Position numbers and translations under genes: made by a program | DNA from: Paenibacillus dendritiformis | GTDB lineage: Bacteria; Bacillota; Bacilli; Paenibacillales; Paenibacillaceae | Direction: 5' to 3' | Length of the DNA stretch: 64,000 nt | Assembly (NCBI RefSeq): GCF_021654795.1 | Contig: NZ_AP025344.1 | Span: forward strand, 1,798,501-1,862,500 | The notes under the pieces: model-generated | Database searches by the model: none | Seen by the model: only the letters and a program-made list of their open reading frames with translations | What the model was told of the DNA's origin: nothing | In this document: in pieces, positions 25,764 to 34,446 of the stretch | Numbering within the stretch: position 1 is the stretch's first letter | Layout: each line of letters starts with the position of its first letter

Positions 25764-26345
25764 ATGAAACCAACGGTGATTGGAATCACAGGCGGATCGG
25801 GAAGCGGGAAATCGACTTTTTGCGGCTTAGTAGCCGATGCATTTCAAGGGTATCAAGTGAATGTGATCAGAACAGATGATTATTACAAACAGGCGTTGCC
25901 CAAAATGAAATCTCCCTTATCGAATCGCGAATTGGATGATTTTAACCATCCGGACGCCATGGACTATGACAAGTTTATGAAAGATGTTAACGGGTTATTG
26001 CATGCAGAGGATAAGGCCGACCTCATTATAATCGAAGGAATATTCACACTGTATTTTGAAGAAATAAGAAACTTGCTCGACTTAAAAATATTTGTTGATC
26101 TGGATGCGGATGAACGAATGTACCGTCGCATCGCAAGAAACATGAAGCAGTGGAACGTGACCATGGAGGAGGTGGCGGCATACTATTTGCAAGCAGCGAA
26201 ACATAGGGAACTGGAGTATGTCCTCCAGACGAAGAAATTTGCCGAAATCATTATAAATGGAAACCTTTTGGAGGGAACAGCGAAAGACGTGGTCTGCAGT
26301 TGGATCAACAGCAGGATAAGCCATTCCCGCAATGCGGATGACTAG
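25764..26345 (+). CDS. Uridine-kinase-like P-loop phosphotransferase
   Basis: 193 residues. Walker A GITGGSGSGKST (about 6-17), IRTDDYYKQALPK (substrate-binding loop), DDFNHPDAMDYDKF, and Walker-B-like ADLIIIEGIFTLYF, in the order of uridine/phosphoribulokinase-like enzymes. The late lid region (DADERMYRRIARNMKQWN) fits nucleoside binding. It is smaller than a typical Udk and diverges after residue 130, so the acceptor is uncertain (uridine, pantothenate or another small alcohol). ATG 25764 follows AGGGGAG; ATG 25734 would add a charged, unconserved leader. Confidence 0.75.
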   Translation: MKPTVIGITGGSGSGKSTFCGLVADAFQGYQVNVIRTDDYYKQALPKMKSPLSNRELDDFNHPDAMDYDKFMKDVNGLLHAEDKADLIIIEGIFTLYFEEIRNLLDLKIFVDLDADERMYRRIARNMKQWNVTMEEVAAYYLQAAKHRELEYVLQTKKFAEIIINGNLLEGTAKDVVCSWINSRISHSRNADD

Positions 26346-26621
26346 AGATGCAAGAAAAGACAGGCACCCCTATATCGTTGACATTGGAAAAGCACCCAGG
26401 GTGTGACAACCGATGACTACGCAGGGGTGCTGTTTGTTATGGTGAAAAAAGGGACGAAGGAACTATTTGTAATCATCCAAAATATGCCGATGACATCTGT
26501 GCTGCCTACAAGCAAGAACCTGGAAAGGAAATGCACCCCTTCGCCAAAGAATGGCGCTGATCAGCCTTTGTCCGCTGAATAGCGTTACGGCTTTATCGTA
26601 AAGATTGTGCAGGTGACACAG
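26346..26621 (+). other. Intergenic stretch with a possible terminator
   Basis: GCACCCC near 26373 and GGGGTGC near 26424 are complementary, with an inner GCACCC/GGGTG pair between them; the outer stem is followed by TGTTTGTT. This may be a branched terminator for the kinase gene. No gene is seen. Confidence 0.35.
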
Positions 26622-27052
26622 ATGAGAAAACTAACTTATTTCCTTATTGTCGGCATCGTGGTTATTGCAGCGGTTGTCATCTTGACTCCCAATCCCAAGC
26701 TCGGGGATGCCGATTTCATTACATCGGAGGAAGACGCGATTGAGCATTTGAAGCAGGTTCCTAGATTTATAGAACATATGGAATATTATAAGACACAGCA
26801 TACAGACGTAGGGATTGTCGCAGAAAAGGTTGTGAAGAAAGGAGAATACAAATTATTTCGTAATCTTGATCGTCGATAAGGCGGAAGCGAACGCGATAAT
26901 TACGGCGATATCCGTTCGAAGTGACGGTATGGTCGCCAATGACATAATCGATGGCGTCTTCCGGCTTCCGGAGAATTATGGGAATTATGATTGACCATGT
27001 TTCCCGCCAGGTATTTGAGGCAGAAGACATGGACGAACACGGAGGTTGTTGA
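26622..27052 (+). pseudogene. Small membrane-anchored protein gene broken by two frameshifts
   Basis: From ATG 26622 the first frame gives an N-terminal membrane helix (YFLIVGIVVIAAVVIL) and a soluble region to about residue 76, then drifts to a stop at 26877-26879. Coding sense resumes one base on (YFVILIVDKAEANAIITAIS up to a stop at 26992-26994) and again one further base on (IDHVSRQVFEAEDMDEHGGC, stop 27050-27052). Joined, it would be about 143 residues. The shifts sit near 26845-26852 and 26985-26992. I do not recognise the family. Either a decayed gene or sequencing error. Confidence 0.5.
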
Positions 27053-27068
27053 TTTTAGGTCAAAAGCA

Positions 27069-27092
27069 AACCGCCTTCCTGAAAAGGCGGTT
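27069..27092. terminator. Bidirectional terminator between convergent genes
   Basis: Stem AACCGCCTT / AAGGCGGTT with a 6-base loop; rightward tail AAACTTTT, leftward tail GCTTTTG. It lies between the broken gene and the 3' end of the SDR gene. Confidence 0.65.
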
Positions 27093-27138
27093 AAACTTTT
27101 GGCTGAACAGCTTGGATTCAGTCTTTTTTATTTGATTA

Positions 27139-28050
27139 CTAACGGTAACCGGAAGCATTCGCCGGTTTGCCCGCATTGTGCACTTCTACGAGATACCTCC
27201 AGCAATCTGGTTGTGAGCCGTCTAGATCAGAAAAACCATACACTTGTGCGAGCTCGCCGCTTGACACAGAGAGACCGTTCCATCGGGCCACTTCCGGATC
27301 TCCAGCTAGCGCGGCAACGGCACGCCCTACAAAACGGGGCGATTCCGAGATAATGAAATGAGGTTCCTTCACTGTGGCGTCACGCCAGTTTTCTTCTTTT
27401 ACACCATAGTGATCAAGCATGATTTCAGAACGCATCCAACCCGGAGTGACGGCTACTGCGGCGCATTGATAAGGTGAAAGCTCATGGGCTAAAGACTGAG
27501 CCATACGTATGACCGACGTTTTGGCCAAATCGTAGAACAGGGATAAACGGTAGTTTTGATCGTTGTACTCCGCCGTGCCGTCCGTTATCTCAATGACCAG
27601 TCCATTCTTATTACGGATTAACAGGGGGAGCGCAAAGTGGCTTGTAATAATATGCGTGTCAACCGCAAGCCGAAGCATGCGAAGCCCCCGTTCCAGGGAA
27701 TGCTCCCACACGGGCACATTCCACTGCGTCAAATATTCCCCACCCCACACATCGTTGACCAAGATGTCCAGTCTCCCCTGTTCATCCTCAATGCGAGCGA
27801 TTAGTGCCCGAACCTGATCAGGATCCAGATGATCCACTTGAACCGCAATTCCTCGGCCCCCCGCCTTACTTGCCAGCTCAGCGGTTTCTTCGATCGTTTC
27901 AGGTCGATTGTACTCCGATCGTTGTGTTCGTGTCGTTCGTCCTGTCACGTAAACTGTAGCCCCAGCCGCTCCTAACTCGATAGCTATTCCTCGACCAGCG
28001 CCGCGGGTTGCCCCCGCCACCAAAGCCACTTTTCCATTGAGAGGTTTCAT
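27139..28050 (-). CDS. Short-chain dehydrogenase/reductase (SDR)
   Basis: 303 residues, Rossmann fold with cofactor motif VAGATRGAGRGIA (about 12-24) and TGRTTR after the second strand, suggesting NADP(H). NDVWGG is in place of the usual NNAG; catalytic ITD(G) and YDLAK (Tyr and Lys near 170) follow. The C-terminal third is longer than in classical SDRs (PEVARWNGLSVSSGELAQVYGF). Oxidises or reduces an unidentified alcohol or ketone. AAAGGAG lies 9 bases before ATG. Single gene on the minus strand. Confidence 0.85.
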   Translation of the reverse strand: MKPLNGKVALVAGATRGAGRGIAIELGAAGATVYVTGRTTRTQRSEYNRPETIEETAELASKAGGRGIAVQVDHLDPDQVRALIARIEDEQGRLDILVNDVWGGEYLTQWNVPVWEHSLERGLRMLRLAVDTHIITSHFALPLLIRNKNGLVIEITDGTAEYNDQNYRLSLFYDLAKTSVIRMAQSLAHELSPYQCAAVAVTPGWMRSEIMLDHYGVKEENWRDATVKEPHFIISESPRFVGRAVAALAGDPEVARWNGLSVSSGELAQVYGFSDLDGSQPDCWRYLVEVHNAGKPANASGYR

Positions 28051-28502
28051 GATAGGGTACTCCTTTCGCCGTTCTACGGTCTATTATAGACCTCAAATAG
28101 GACAGCTTATGTCATATTAAGAACGGCGAAGGTATCCTTTCCATCTTTTCAGCTCTGATTTCCGTTAGGACGCAAGAAAAAGTTATACTGTTGGTCTGAA
28201 CGTTCACGCCGTTGCGGTGAGAGGCAACGGGGCGCTAGTGCTGCTCCCTTCGGCCTAAAATGGGTCTGGAGATCTATTCCGGAAAGTCCCGATTATTCCG
28301 ATGACATCCTATGTAAAAAGCAGGGTATGAAGGGGAATGGCGGAAACTAATAAATACGTTTGAACACAGAACGGCGGAAATTTTAGTCGGTATCGCGATA
28401 AGGATATGAACGTTCCTTCTGCTATAATGGAGCTACTTATTTTTCATCTGCTTCAACGATATCCCTACAATTTGCGACAACCATCCAAGGAGGAACGGAT
28501 CG
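28051..28502 (+). other. Gene-free stretch ending in an extended -10 promoter
   Basis: I see no gene. The promoter of the downstream gene is probably the TGCTATAAT at 28420-28428, an extended -10 without a clear -35, leaving a leader of about 70 bases with AAGGAGG at its end. Confidence 0.5.
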
Positions 28503-29633
28503 ATGCTGTACACATGCCAGATTGAACTAAATGATATCACCCCGAAAATATGGCGTCAGTTTCAGTTTCATGCAGACGTCACGTTTGACCAGCTGCACAA
28601 TATCATTCAGACCGTCATGGGCTGGGAAAATTATCATCTGTATGAGTTCCGGGTCGGTTCAACAAGAATCAGCCTGCCGGACCCGAATTTTCCGGATGGA
28701 GGAAGGCAGCTCAATGCGCGAAAAGAGACGGTCGACCAGCATGTGAATCGGGAGAAGACGGCTTTTTCCTATTTGTATGATTTCGGCGACGGATGGGAAC
28801 ATACGATTACGGTGATGAACATACAGACAGAGGTGTCGGCCGGCTTCATTCCGCTCTGTCTGGAAGGAGAGCGCAGCTGTCCGCCGGAAGATGCGGGCGG
28901 TGTGCCGGGTTATTGTCATATGGCGGAGGCATTGTCAGACCCCGGACATGATCAGCATGCCATGTTCAAGGACTGGTTGACGGAAGGATACGATCCTGAG
29001 CATTTTTCCTGTGATGAGGTGAATGCGGAATTGCGGGAGCAGGGCAGCAAGCTGGTTCCCCAATCACGCCGGAAGCAGCCGGAAAGCACGAAGCCGGTGA
29101 AGCTAACGAAGGCCGGATTGAACAAGCGCTTGAAGCAGATGAGCCGGGAAGAGCTGATGGAGCTGGTAAAGGACGGCTATAGCGCGAGCAAAGATATGCA
29201 GCGTTTTCTCGCCGCCCGGTTGATCGGAATAGAGGCGGTGGAGTCGCTTTTTCACGAATATCGGGATAAGATCAAGCAGGAATTTTTCCCTGAGCGCGGT
29301 TACGCGAAGCTGCGGCTTCAACAAGCTAAAAACGCGATCGCCGAGTTCAAGAAATTGACCGGCAGCGTCAAACATACGCTGGAGTTGAAGCTCGTCTATG
29401 TGGAGCTATCCGTCTTGTTCTCGAATACGTATGGTGATATCGATGCGCGTTTCTATGAACAGCTGATGTCGATGTATGAAGATGTCATCGATATCTTGAA
29501 TGAACATGAGACCGCCGAGCTGTTCCATGAATATAAGGAACGGATAGAGGCCGCGGCATGGAAAGCAGCGGGCTTCGGCTGGGGCGTTCATGAAGTGATG
29601 ATGGATCTGTATGACGACATAAGATGGAAATAA
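28503..29633 (+). CDS. Plasmid pRiA4b ORF-3-like protein
   Basis: 376 residues. The N-terminal 180 residues match the pRiA4b ORF-3 family: IELNDITPKIWRQFQFHADVT, HNIIQTVMGWENYHLYEFRV, FSYLYDFGDGWEHTITV and DAGGVPGYCH. The role of this fold is unknown; it is often near mobile elements or fused to other domains. The C-terminal half (from about 200) is helical and charged (KAGLNKRLKQMSREELMELVKDGY), probably the extension seen in Firmicute members. Strong RBS AAGGAGG. It stands alone; there is no transposase nearby. Confidence 0.8.
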   Translation: MLYTCQIELNDITPKIWRQFQFHADVTFDQLHNIIQTVMGWENYHLYEFRVGSTRISLPDPNFPDGGRQLNARKETVDQHVNREKTAFSYLYDFGDGWEHTITVMNIQTEVSAGFIPLCLEGERSCPPEDAGGVPGYCHMAEALSDPGHDQHAMFKDWLTEGYDPEHFSCDEVNAELREQGSKLVPQSRRKQPESTKPVKLTKAGLNKRLKQMSREELMELVKDGYSASKDMQRFLAARLIGIEAVESLFHEYRDKIKQEFFPERGYAKLRLQQAKNAIAEFKKLTGSVKHTLELKLVYVELSVLFSNTYGDIDARFYEQLMSMYEDVIDILNEHETAELFHEYKERIEAAAWKAAGFGWGVHEVMMDLYDDIRWK

Positions 29634-29698
29634 TCGCGTAGAGCAGCAAGATAGGGCCCGCCTCGCTTCCCGGAGCCAGAGCGGGTCTGCGTGCCACG

Positions 29699-30517
29699 TT
29701 ATGAATGGGTGACGTACGGAATTGCCTGCATGCCTTCTTGCATTTGTTGCCGAATATCGCGGTTGGCGGCGATAATGCCGGATGTGCCCCAGGTGAACTC
29801 GTCTCCCCGAGGGGCGGTCACGACTCCCCCGGCTTCTTGAACCAGCAAGGAACCCGCAATCCAATTGTAATATTCATGCCCGAATTCATAGTATCCGTCG
29901 ATTCTGCCGCATGCCACATTGGCAAGTTGAAGCGATGCCGAGCCAAGCATGCGGACCGCGAATGCTCGGGGCAGCAGATGGGTCAACCCTGCGATAGTCA
30001 GATTGGCAAGTTCTCTGTCTTTTGCGGGAAAAGACGGGGGCGTCGTGGATATAATGGCATCCTCCAGTTTCTTCTTCCGGGCGACATGAATTCGATTCCC
30101 GTTCCAAAAAGCGCCTTCCCCGGCAATCGCATGAAACATGTCGCGGTGGCTCGGGTCGTAAACGAACGATAACGCCGGCTTCCCGTCGCGAATTAAGCAT
30201 AGGTTTATGGCGTAAGACGGAATCCCCTGCAAAAATTGCACGGCCCCATCGATGGCATCGCAGACCCAATATTCTCCCTGGAACTCCGCGGCGCTCTGGC
30301 TTGAAATGTCAAATTCGGATTCGGACCAGCGGATATGCGGATACTTCTCGGCCAGCCCGGTCTTGATGGCCTTCGTGGCCGTGTCGTTCTCCTCTCTGAA
30401 TTGTTCAAATAAACCCTCGGCGGACGCTGCCCGTTCCTTCCGGGCCGAAGCTTCATACAACCCTTCCCCTGCAGATGTTATCAATGCTTCGCAATAACGG
30501 ATATCAATCGATGTCAT
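29699..30517 (-). CDS. Inositol-monophosphatase-family protein
   Basis: 272 residues. The phosphatase fold is clear (WVCDAIDGAVQFLQGIPSYAINLCL with metal-binding D-x-IDG near 87-91, and YYNWIAGSLLVQEAGGVVT late). The usual first metal motif GEE is replaced by WSESEFD, and the late WD is replaced by NW (YYNWIAG). Mg2+ binding may be altered. Substrate could be inositol phosphate, fructose-1,6-bisphosphate or PAP. The frame is open to 30868, but ATG 30517 has GCGAGGAA at the right distance. Confidence 0.75.
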   Translation of the reverse strand: MTSIDIRYCEALITSAGEGLYEASARKERAASAEGLFEQFREENDTATKAIKTGLAEKYPHIRWSESEFDISSQSAAEFQGEYWVCDAIDGAVQFLQGIPSYAINLCLIRDGKPALSFVYDPSHRDMFHAIAGEGAFWNGNRIHVARKKKLEDAIISTTPPSFPAKDRELANLTIAGLTHLLPRAFAVRMLGSASLQLANVACGRIDGYYEFGHEYYNWIAGSLLVQEAGGVVTAPRGDEFTWGTSGIIAANRDIRQQMQEGMQAIPYVTHS

Positions 30518-30598
30518 TTCCGATTCCTCGCTTTCTTGTTGGATAAGCTCGTTCTTACTCCATCGGGATGGGAAGATTCTCATGCTGCGTCGCTTTGG

Positions 30599-30618
30599 GT
30601 AGTATGATTGAATACTAC
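30599..30618 (-). promoter_or_regulatory. 20-bp palindrome upstream of the IMPase gene
   Basis: GTAGTAT (30599-30605) and ATACTAC (30612-30618) are perfect 7-bp arms around GATTGA. It lies about 80 bp before the start codon in an AT-rich patch, so it is a candidate operator; the regulator is unknown. Confidence 0.45.
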
Positions 30619-30803
30619 TCAAAAGTGGCGAGATGTCAACAGCCGGATTTCGCTCGCGGCTGAATTGAGGGCAGGCAGAGGAGGAGCGAATGTTCGAGGT
30701 GATTGAGCAGGCTTTGAAGGAGGCGATGGAGCGGGGGGAGATTCCAGTGTCCCCCCGACCCGAGGACGGCGGCACACGCTTTTTCACCGCGTTAGGAAGG
30801 CAC

Positions 30804-30846
30804 AAAACGATAGCCCGCCCCCCGGCAGCGCTTGAGAGAGCGGGCT
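30804..30846 (-). terminator. Terminator of the TetR gene
   Basis: AGCCCGC (30812-30818) pairs with GCGGGCT (30840-30846), followed leftward by ATCGTTTTG. A small rightward frame over this region (30690-30893) is not convincing as a gene. Confidence 0.6.
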
Positions 30847-30855
30847 TCATGCGGT

Positions 30856-31449
30856 TCAAGTGGAGCACAGCGCCTGCAAATGCTGGTCTATAATGGCCTC
30901 GAGCCGTTCCGCCGGAAGCCGCTCGGGACGCATCATGCGGTGCATGGCCAGGCCGTCGACGAGGGCGTACAGCTTCTCCGCCTCCATGCCGGCGTCCAGG
31001 CCGGGCTTGGCCAGCTTGTGCTCCAGCAGCGTGTTGACAACGAATGAGGCTGCCATGTGCATGCCGTCATGCATCCTGTCGCTCAATGCCTGAAGCTCAG
31101 GATAAATCAACGCCTTGGCTTGAAAGGAAAGCCACACCTCCATTTCCATCATTCTCTCTTCGTCCACGGGCAAAAACTGAAGAAGCAGGCGCTTCAAATC
31201 CATCAGCACCGGCCCCTCGCGATCCATCGCTTTAATCCGCTTCTCGACCCGATCGATAAAAAGGTTCATGCAGAAAGCAAACAGCTCCGCTTGAGTTGAA
31301 AAATAGTGGCGCATCGAGCCGACGGACAGGCCGGCTTCCTCGGCGATCTTGCGGACGGAGGCCTGCTCCAAGCCGGAACGGCGGATAACTCTCAGGGCCG
31401 CCTCGGCAACAATATATCTCTGTTTTTCATGATCCACGATTTTTGGCAT
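30856..31449 (-). CDS. TetR-family repressor
   Basis: 197 residues. N-terminal HTH: YIVAEAALRVIRRSGLEQAS, then VRKIAEEAGLSVGSMRHYF, with a variable helical ligand domain. It resembles TetR/AcrR proteins with a C-terminal TetR_C_6-like part (VWLSFQAKALIYPEL). The start is ATG 31449; a -10-like TATAAT sits just 7-12 bases upstream of it, so the message may be nearly leaderless. It is divergent from an alpha/beta hydrolase, and the shared region holds repeated sites, so it probably represses both. Confidence 0.87.
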   Translation of the reverse strand: MPKIVDHEKQRYIVAEAALRVIRRSGLEQASVRKIAEEAGLSVGSMRHYFSTQAELFAFCMNLFIDRVEKRIKAMDREGPVLMDLKRLLLQFLPVDEERMMEMEVWLSFQAKALIYPELQALSDRMHDGMHMAASFVVNTLLEHKLAKPGLDAGMEAEKLYALVDGLAMHRMMRPERLPAERLEAIIDQHLQALCST

Positions 31450-31480
31450 AGCTCCATTATACACGCTTTACTTTTTTTAA

Positions 31481-31520
31481 TACAGCGTGCTATATTGATT
31501 TTTGGTAGTACAGTGTGCTA
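31481..31520 (+). promoter_or_regulatory. Repeated putative TetR sites in the divergent promoter region
   Basis: TACAGCGTGCTA (31481-31492) and TACAGTGTGCTA (31509-31520) differ at one base and are spaced 28 bp. A third, weaker and inverted copy (TACACGCTTTA) lies at 31460-31470 beside the tetR start. Confidence 0.55.
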
Positions 31521-31555
31521 AAAAGAAAAGCCATCAGCAAAGGAGCTGTCAACAG

Positions 31556-32575
31556 GTGAAGACCGCAGTCGAGGAAAGCAAGCCAACAAAGAAAAGAAGG
31601 GGGAAAACGCTTCTGCTGACCGTACTGGCGCTGGCGCTCCTCATCGGATCCGGCTTCGTCTATGAGCGGATCGCATCGGAGCAGGCGAGGCGGAATGATC
31701 CGCCGCCGGGACGGCTGGTTGATGCGGGAGGATACCGCCTCCATATCCACAAATTCGGCGCCGGATCGCCGACGATCGTGCTGGAAGCCGGGAGCGGAGA
31801 GACAAGCTTATCCTGGAGAGATATCCCGGAGCAGCTGGCTGCATACGCCACCGTCGTCAGCTATGACCGGGGCGGCTATGCGTGGAGCGAGCCGGCGAGC
31901 ACGGAGCGCACCGGCGCCAGTATCGTGCGGGAGCTGCATGCTGCCCTCGAACAAGAAGGGCTCAGCGGTCCTTACCTTATGGTCGGCCATTCCTTGGGGG
32001 GAATGTACGCCCGGCTGTTCGCCCAGACGTACCGTGACGAAGTAGCCGGCCTCGTGCTGATCGACGCCCGGCCGGAGAATGATGAGCGCGAGACCCGGCT
32101 GATTCTGGAGCGGGAGAACTTCCAGGGCAATCCCCCTGCGTATGTATTGAAGCTGCTCAAAACGTCGGGAGTCCTGCGCCTGTTCCAGGATGTCTTGCTC
32201 GAAGGGCTGGTGGCGAAGGAAGATAGAGAACGGTTCCTGAATGTGATTGCGCAGCCCCATTTTTTCGAAGCCAAAGAAGAGGAAGCGCAACTGGCGGCCG
32301 CGACCGAGGACGCGATACGAGGACAGCAGTTAGGATCCCTCCCGGTCAGAATCATTGCCCGGGGGATTCCGCAGAACTATGCCCAAGCGGGCATTTCCCC
32401 GGAGAGCGGCCAGAAGCTGGAGGAGATATGGCAGGCCGGGCAGCGGGAGATGCTGAACATCTCGACCGACAGCGAGCTGATCGTCGCGAAGAAGAGCGGA
32501 CATATGGTCATTCATGACGAACCCGAGCTGGTGATCGAGGTGATTCGGGGGCTGTTGGAACAAGTCGGGACGTGA
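31556..32575 (+). CDS. Membrane-anchored alpha/beta hydrolase
   Basis: 339 residues from GTG (AAAGGAG 10 bases upstream). One N-terminal membrane helix (TLLLTVLALALLIGSGFVY, about 18-36), then an alpha/beta hydrolase fold facing outward: DRGGYAWSEP, nucleophile elbow VGHSLGGMYARL (Ser near 143), acid probably in VLIDARPEN and final His in KSGHMVIHDEP. Similar proteins act on small esters, lactones or epoxides. Probably derepressed when the divergent TetR protein binds its ligand. Confidence 0.82.
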   Translation: MKTAVEESKPTKKRRGKTLLLTVLALALLIGSGFVYERIASEQARRNDPPPGRLVDAGGYRLHIHKFGAGSPTIVLEAGSGETSLSWRDIPEQLAAYATVVSYDRGGYAWSEPASTERTGASIVRELHAALEQEGLSGPYLMVGHSLGGMYARLFAQTYRDEVAGLVLIDARPENDERETRLILERENFQGNPPAYVLKLLKTSGVLRLFQDVLLEGLVAKEDRERFLNVIAQPHFFEAKEEEAQLAAATEDAIRGQQLGSLPVRIIARGIPQNYAQAGISPESGQKLEEIWQAGQREMLNISTDSELIVAKKSGHMVIHDEPELVIEVIRGLLEQVGT

Positions 32576-32668
32576 GGCAAGCGAGCCGTCGGGAATAAAT
32601 TTATTATTTGAAGAGAATCCGCCCCGATTGCTCGATGCGATGGTTATGTTGTTTATGTTGTAGGCAAA

Positions 32669-32707
32669 GACATCAAGAGTACTACTATAGTCTATTGGTG
32701 TCTTTTT
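32669..32707 (+). terminator. Intrinsic terminator of the hydrolase gene
   Basis: GACATCAA pairs with TTGGTGTC (one T-G pair) around an 18-base loop, followed by TTTTT. Confidence 0.65.
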
Positions 32708-32813
32708 ATGCTTTAAAATAGGAGATAATGATATGATAGCTATTTCAATAGTTTACAATTCAAAAGTGATGTGATAAATTGTAGATAGCGAGAAAAATGG
32801 AGAAAAAAGGAAG

Positions 32814-34103
32814 GTGAAGGTGTGGGTGAACAGCGCGACCCTAACGATTGGGGAATCGATACACAAGTATAGGCGCGAGGCCGAGATGACATTAGCGCAG
32901 CTATCAGAGCTGAGCGGGATCCATAAGGGGACCATTTCCAGAATCGAGAATGGTGAGGTCAAGCGGCCTGGATTTGAGACGATACGCCCGCTTGCTGCAT
33001 CGTTAGGAATACCCTTCGAGGACATCGTCGAGCGCTACATAGAGATTGAGAAGAGGGCAGATTCCCTGTATACCATTTTGCTGGAAGCCGTTCCGACTGG
33101 AGATAGCGGGCTGATTAGCAAGGTTGCTGTGAAGTTTTTGGAATCGCCAAGCGAAGATACTTATTGTCTGGTTCAAAGACTGTATGAGTTGGCCGATGCC
33201 ATCGAAGACCGAAAAATACGATTATTATTGTATACCTTGATCACGAACTATTCGCGTGACCACGGAATGATGCCGTTTTTAGCCAAAGGATTGCTTCAAA
33301 CTTACTTCATTGCCCGAGATGATTTCAGCAAGCTGGAAGCTACTTATCAGGATGGAAGGCATATTTTGCACTACACGAATTTCCTGTCCGACGAAGAAAA
33401 ACTCGCTTTTCATTACAAGTTGGGTGTACATGCTTATAATCTCATGAGGTACGAGGAATGTGTGGAACTGTGCGAGTATATTATTCACAATGACCCGACG
33501 AGAAGTGAGGTTAAAGCAAAAACTCTCTATTTATTAGGGCTTGCGCATGAGCATTTAGGCGATTACGAAAAGTGGGAGTACTATTTACAGGAGTACGGAA
33601 CTTATAATCATCCTGGAGTAGAAGAGAACCGAAAGGTGACAACTGCTATCGTAAAAAGCAGGACAGATGAGATAAAATCGGCAATTAGCGTGTTGGAAGA
33701 GTTACTGCCTCAAGTGGAAGATAAAAACTTCATCATTATCCTAACAAGACTTTTTGAAATTTATTTGGAAACCAACGACCAACATGCTATTCTAGAGCTG
33801 CTTAAATACGAGGAAAGATTAGCGACCATTCCGGTCGGTACACCCATTACCCAACTGCATAAGGCATATTTCTATCGTCTCAAACAACTTGCCTTTATTA
33901 CAAGCGATTTTGATATGGCAATGGAAAGTTGCCGAATAAGCGCCCAAGAATACGCTAAAATATCACGGTTTGATCAGGTTTTCGAATGTCTCAGCATCAT
34001 ATCGAAAGAACTGTTAAAGAACAAAGGCCTAGTCCATGATGAAAATATACGAAAAATTGACATGCTCTATGATGAGTTAAGAGATTATGGCAAGGAGGAG
34101 TAG
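32814..34103 (+). CDS. RRNPP-type peptide-sensing regulator (AloR-like)
   Basis: 429 residues. XRE-type HTH at 12-66 (ESIHKYRREAEMTLAQLSEL, then SGIHKGTISRIENGEVKRP), followed by about 350 residues of helical TPR-like repeats (VHAYNLMRYEECVELCEYI, LYLLGLAHEHLGDYEKWEYY, KAYFYRLKQLAFITSDFDMA). This is the architecture of RRNPP quorum-sensing receptors (Rap, NprR, PlcR, PrgX, and AloR of Paenibacillus), which bind a re-imported short peptide in the TPR groove. It is followed after 5 bases by a gene for a 43-residue secreted propeptide. Several GTGs compete as start (32814, 32820, 32826); the RBS lies in AAGGAAGG. DNA binding and peptide response are inferred. Confidence 0.88.
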   Translation: MKVWVNSATLTIGESIHKYRREAEMTLAQLSELSGIHKGTISRIENGEVKRPGFETIRPLAASLGIPFEDIVERYIEIEKRADSLYTILLEAVPTGDSGLISKVAVKFLESPSEDTYCLVQRLYELADAIEDRKIRLLLYTLITNYSRDHGMMPFLAKGLLQTYFIARDDFSKLEATYQDGRHILHYTNFLSDEEKLAFHYKLGVHAYNLMRYEECVELCEYIIHNDPTRSEVKAKTLYLLGLAHEHLGDYEKWEYYLQEYGTYNHPGVEENRKVTTAIVKSRTDEIKSAISVLEELLPQVEDKNFIIILTRLFEIYLETNDQHAILELLKYEERLATIPVGTPITQLHKAYFYRLKQLAFITSDFDMAMESCRISAQEYAKISRFDQVFECLSIISKELLKNKGLVHDENIRKIDMLYDELRDYGKEE

Positions 34104-34108
34104 TTTTT

Positions 34109-34240
34109 ATGAAAAAAAAGTTGATTCCGGTTGTATGTCTGTTATTGTCGTTCTATGTGGCTGTAGCCCCTCTTCCTGTCCATTCTGATTACACAGAGAT
34201 CGGGTTGTATTCCGGAAATCCCGATTGGACCTCGCATTAA
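34109..34240 (+). CDS. Secreted signalling propeptide, partner of the RRNPP receptor (43 aa)
   Basis: Too short for usual gene calling. The N-terminus MKKKLIPVV is followed by a hydrophobic core CLLLSFYVAVAPLPV and an AxxP/HS-like cleavage region, a Sec signal peptide. The mature part is about 17 residues and ends in NPDWTSH. RRNPP peptides are the processed last 5-8 residues of such propeptides, so the signal is probably drawn from that C-terminus. The RBS AAGGAGG lies inside the receptor's last codons; the gap is 5 bases; a UUCG terminator follows. Receptor and peptide therefore form one operon. The mature form cannot be read from sequence. Confidence 0.85.
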   Translation: MKKKLIPVVCLLLSFYVAVAPLPVHSDYTEIGLYSGNPDWTSH

Positions 34241-34276
34241 TTGCTCCAACAGTTGTTTATATGAATCTCTTTTGAA

Positions 34277-34302
34277 AGTGCCTTTCGAGGCACTCTTTTT
34301 TT
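34277..34302 (+). terminator. UUCG-loop terminator of the receptor-peptide operon
   Basis: AGTGCCT (34277-34283), loop TTCG, AGGCACT (34288-34294), then a run of eight T residues (C at 34295 first). Confidence 0.9.
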
Positions 34303-34446
34303 AGGGTCATTTTGTAGAAATAAATCGAAAGTTACATGTTTATGAAATTTATGGATATGAAGTAACCTGTCATATAATGGGTACAACAATAATCGACAAC
34401 TTTGTTGACACGTCATCCATGGACCAAATATGCGAGGTGGCTCACG

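Noticed and set aside
30690-30893. 67-codon rightward ORF starting MFEVIEQALKEAMERG
   Set aside because: It has a fair RBS and a plausible first 20 residues, but then runs through two hairpins and the 3' end of tetR. Not supported as a gene.
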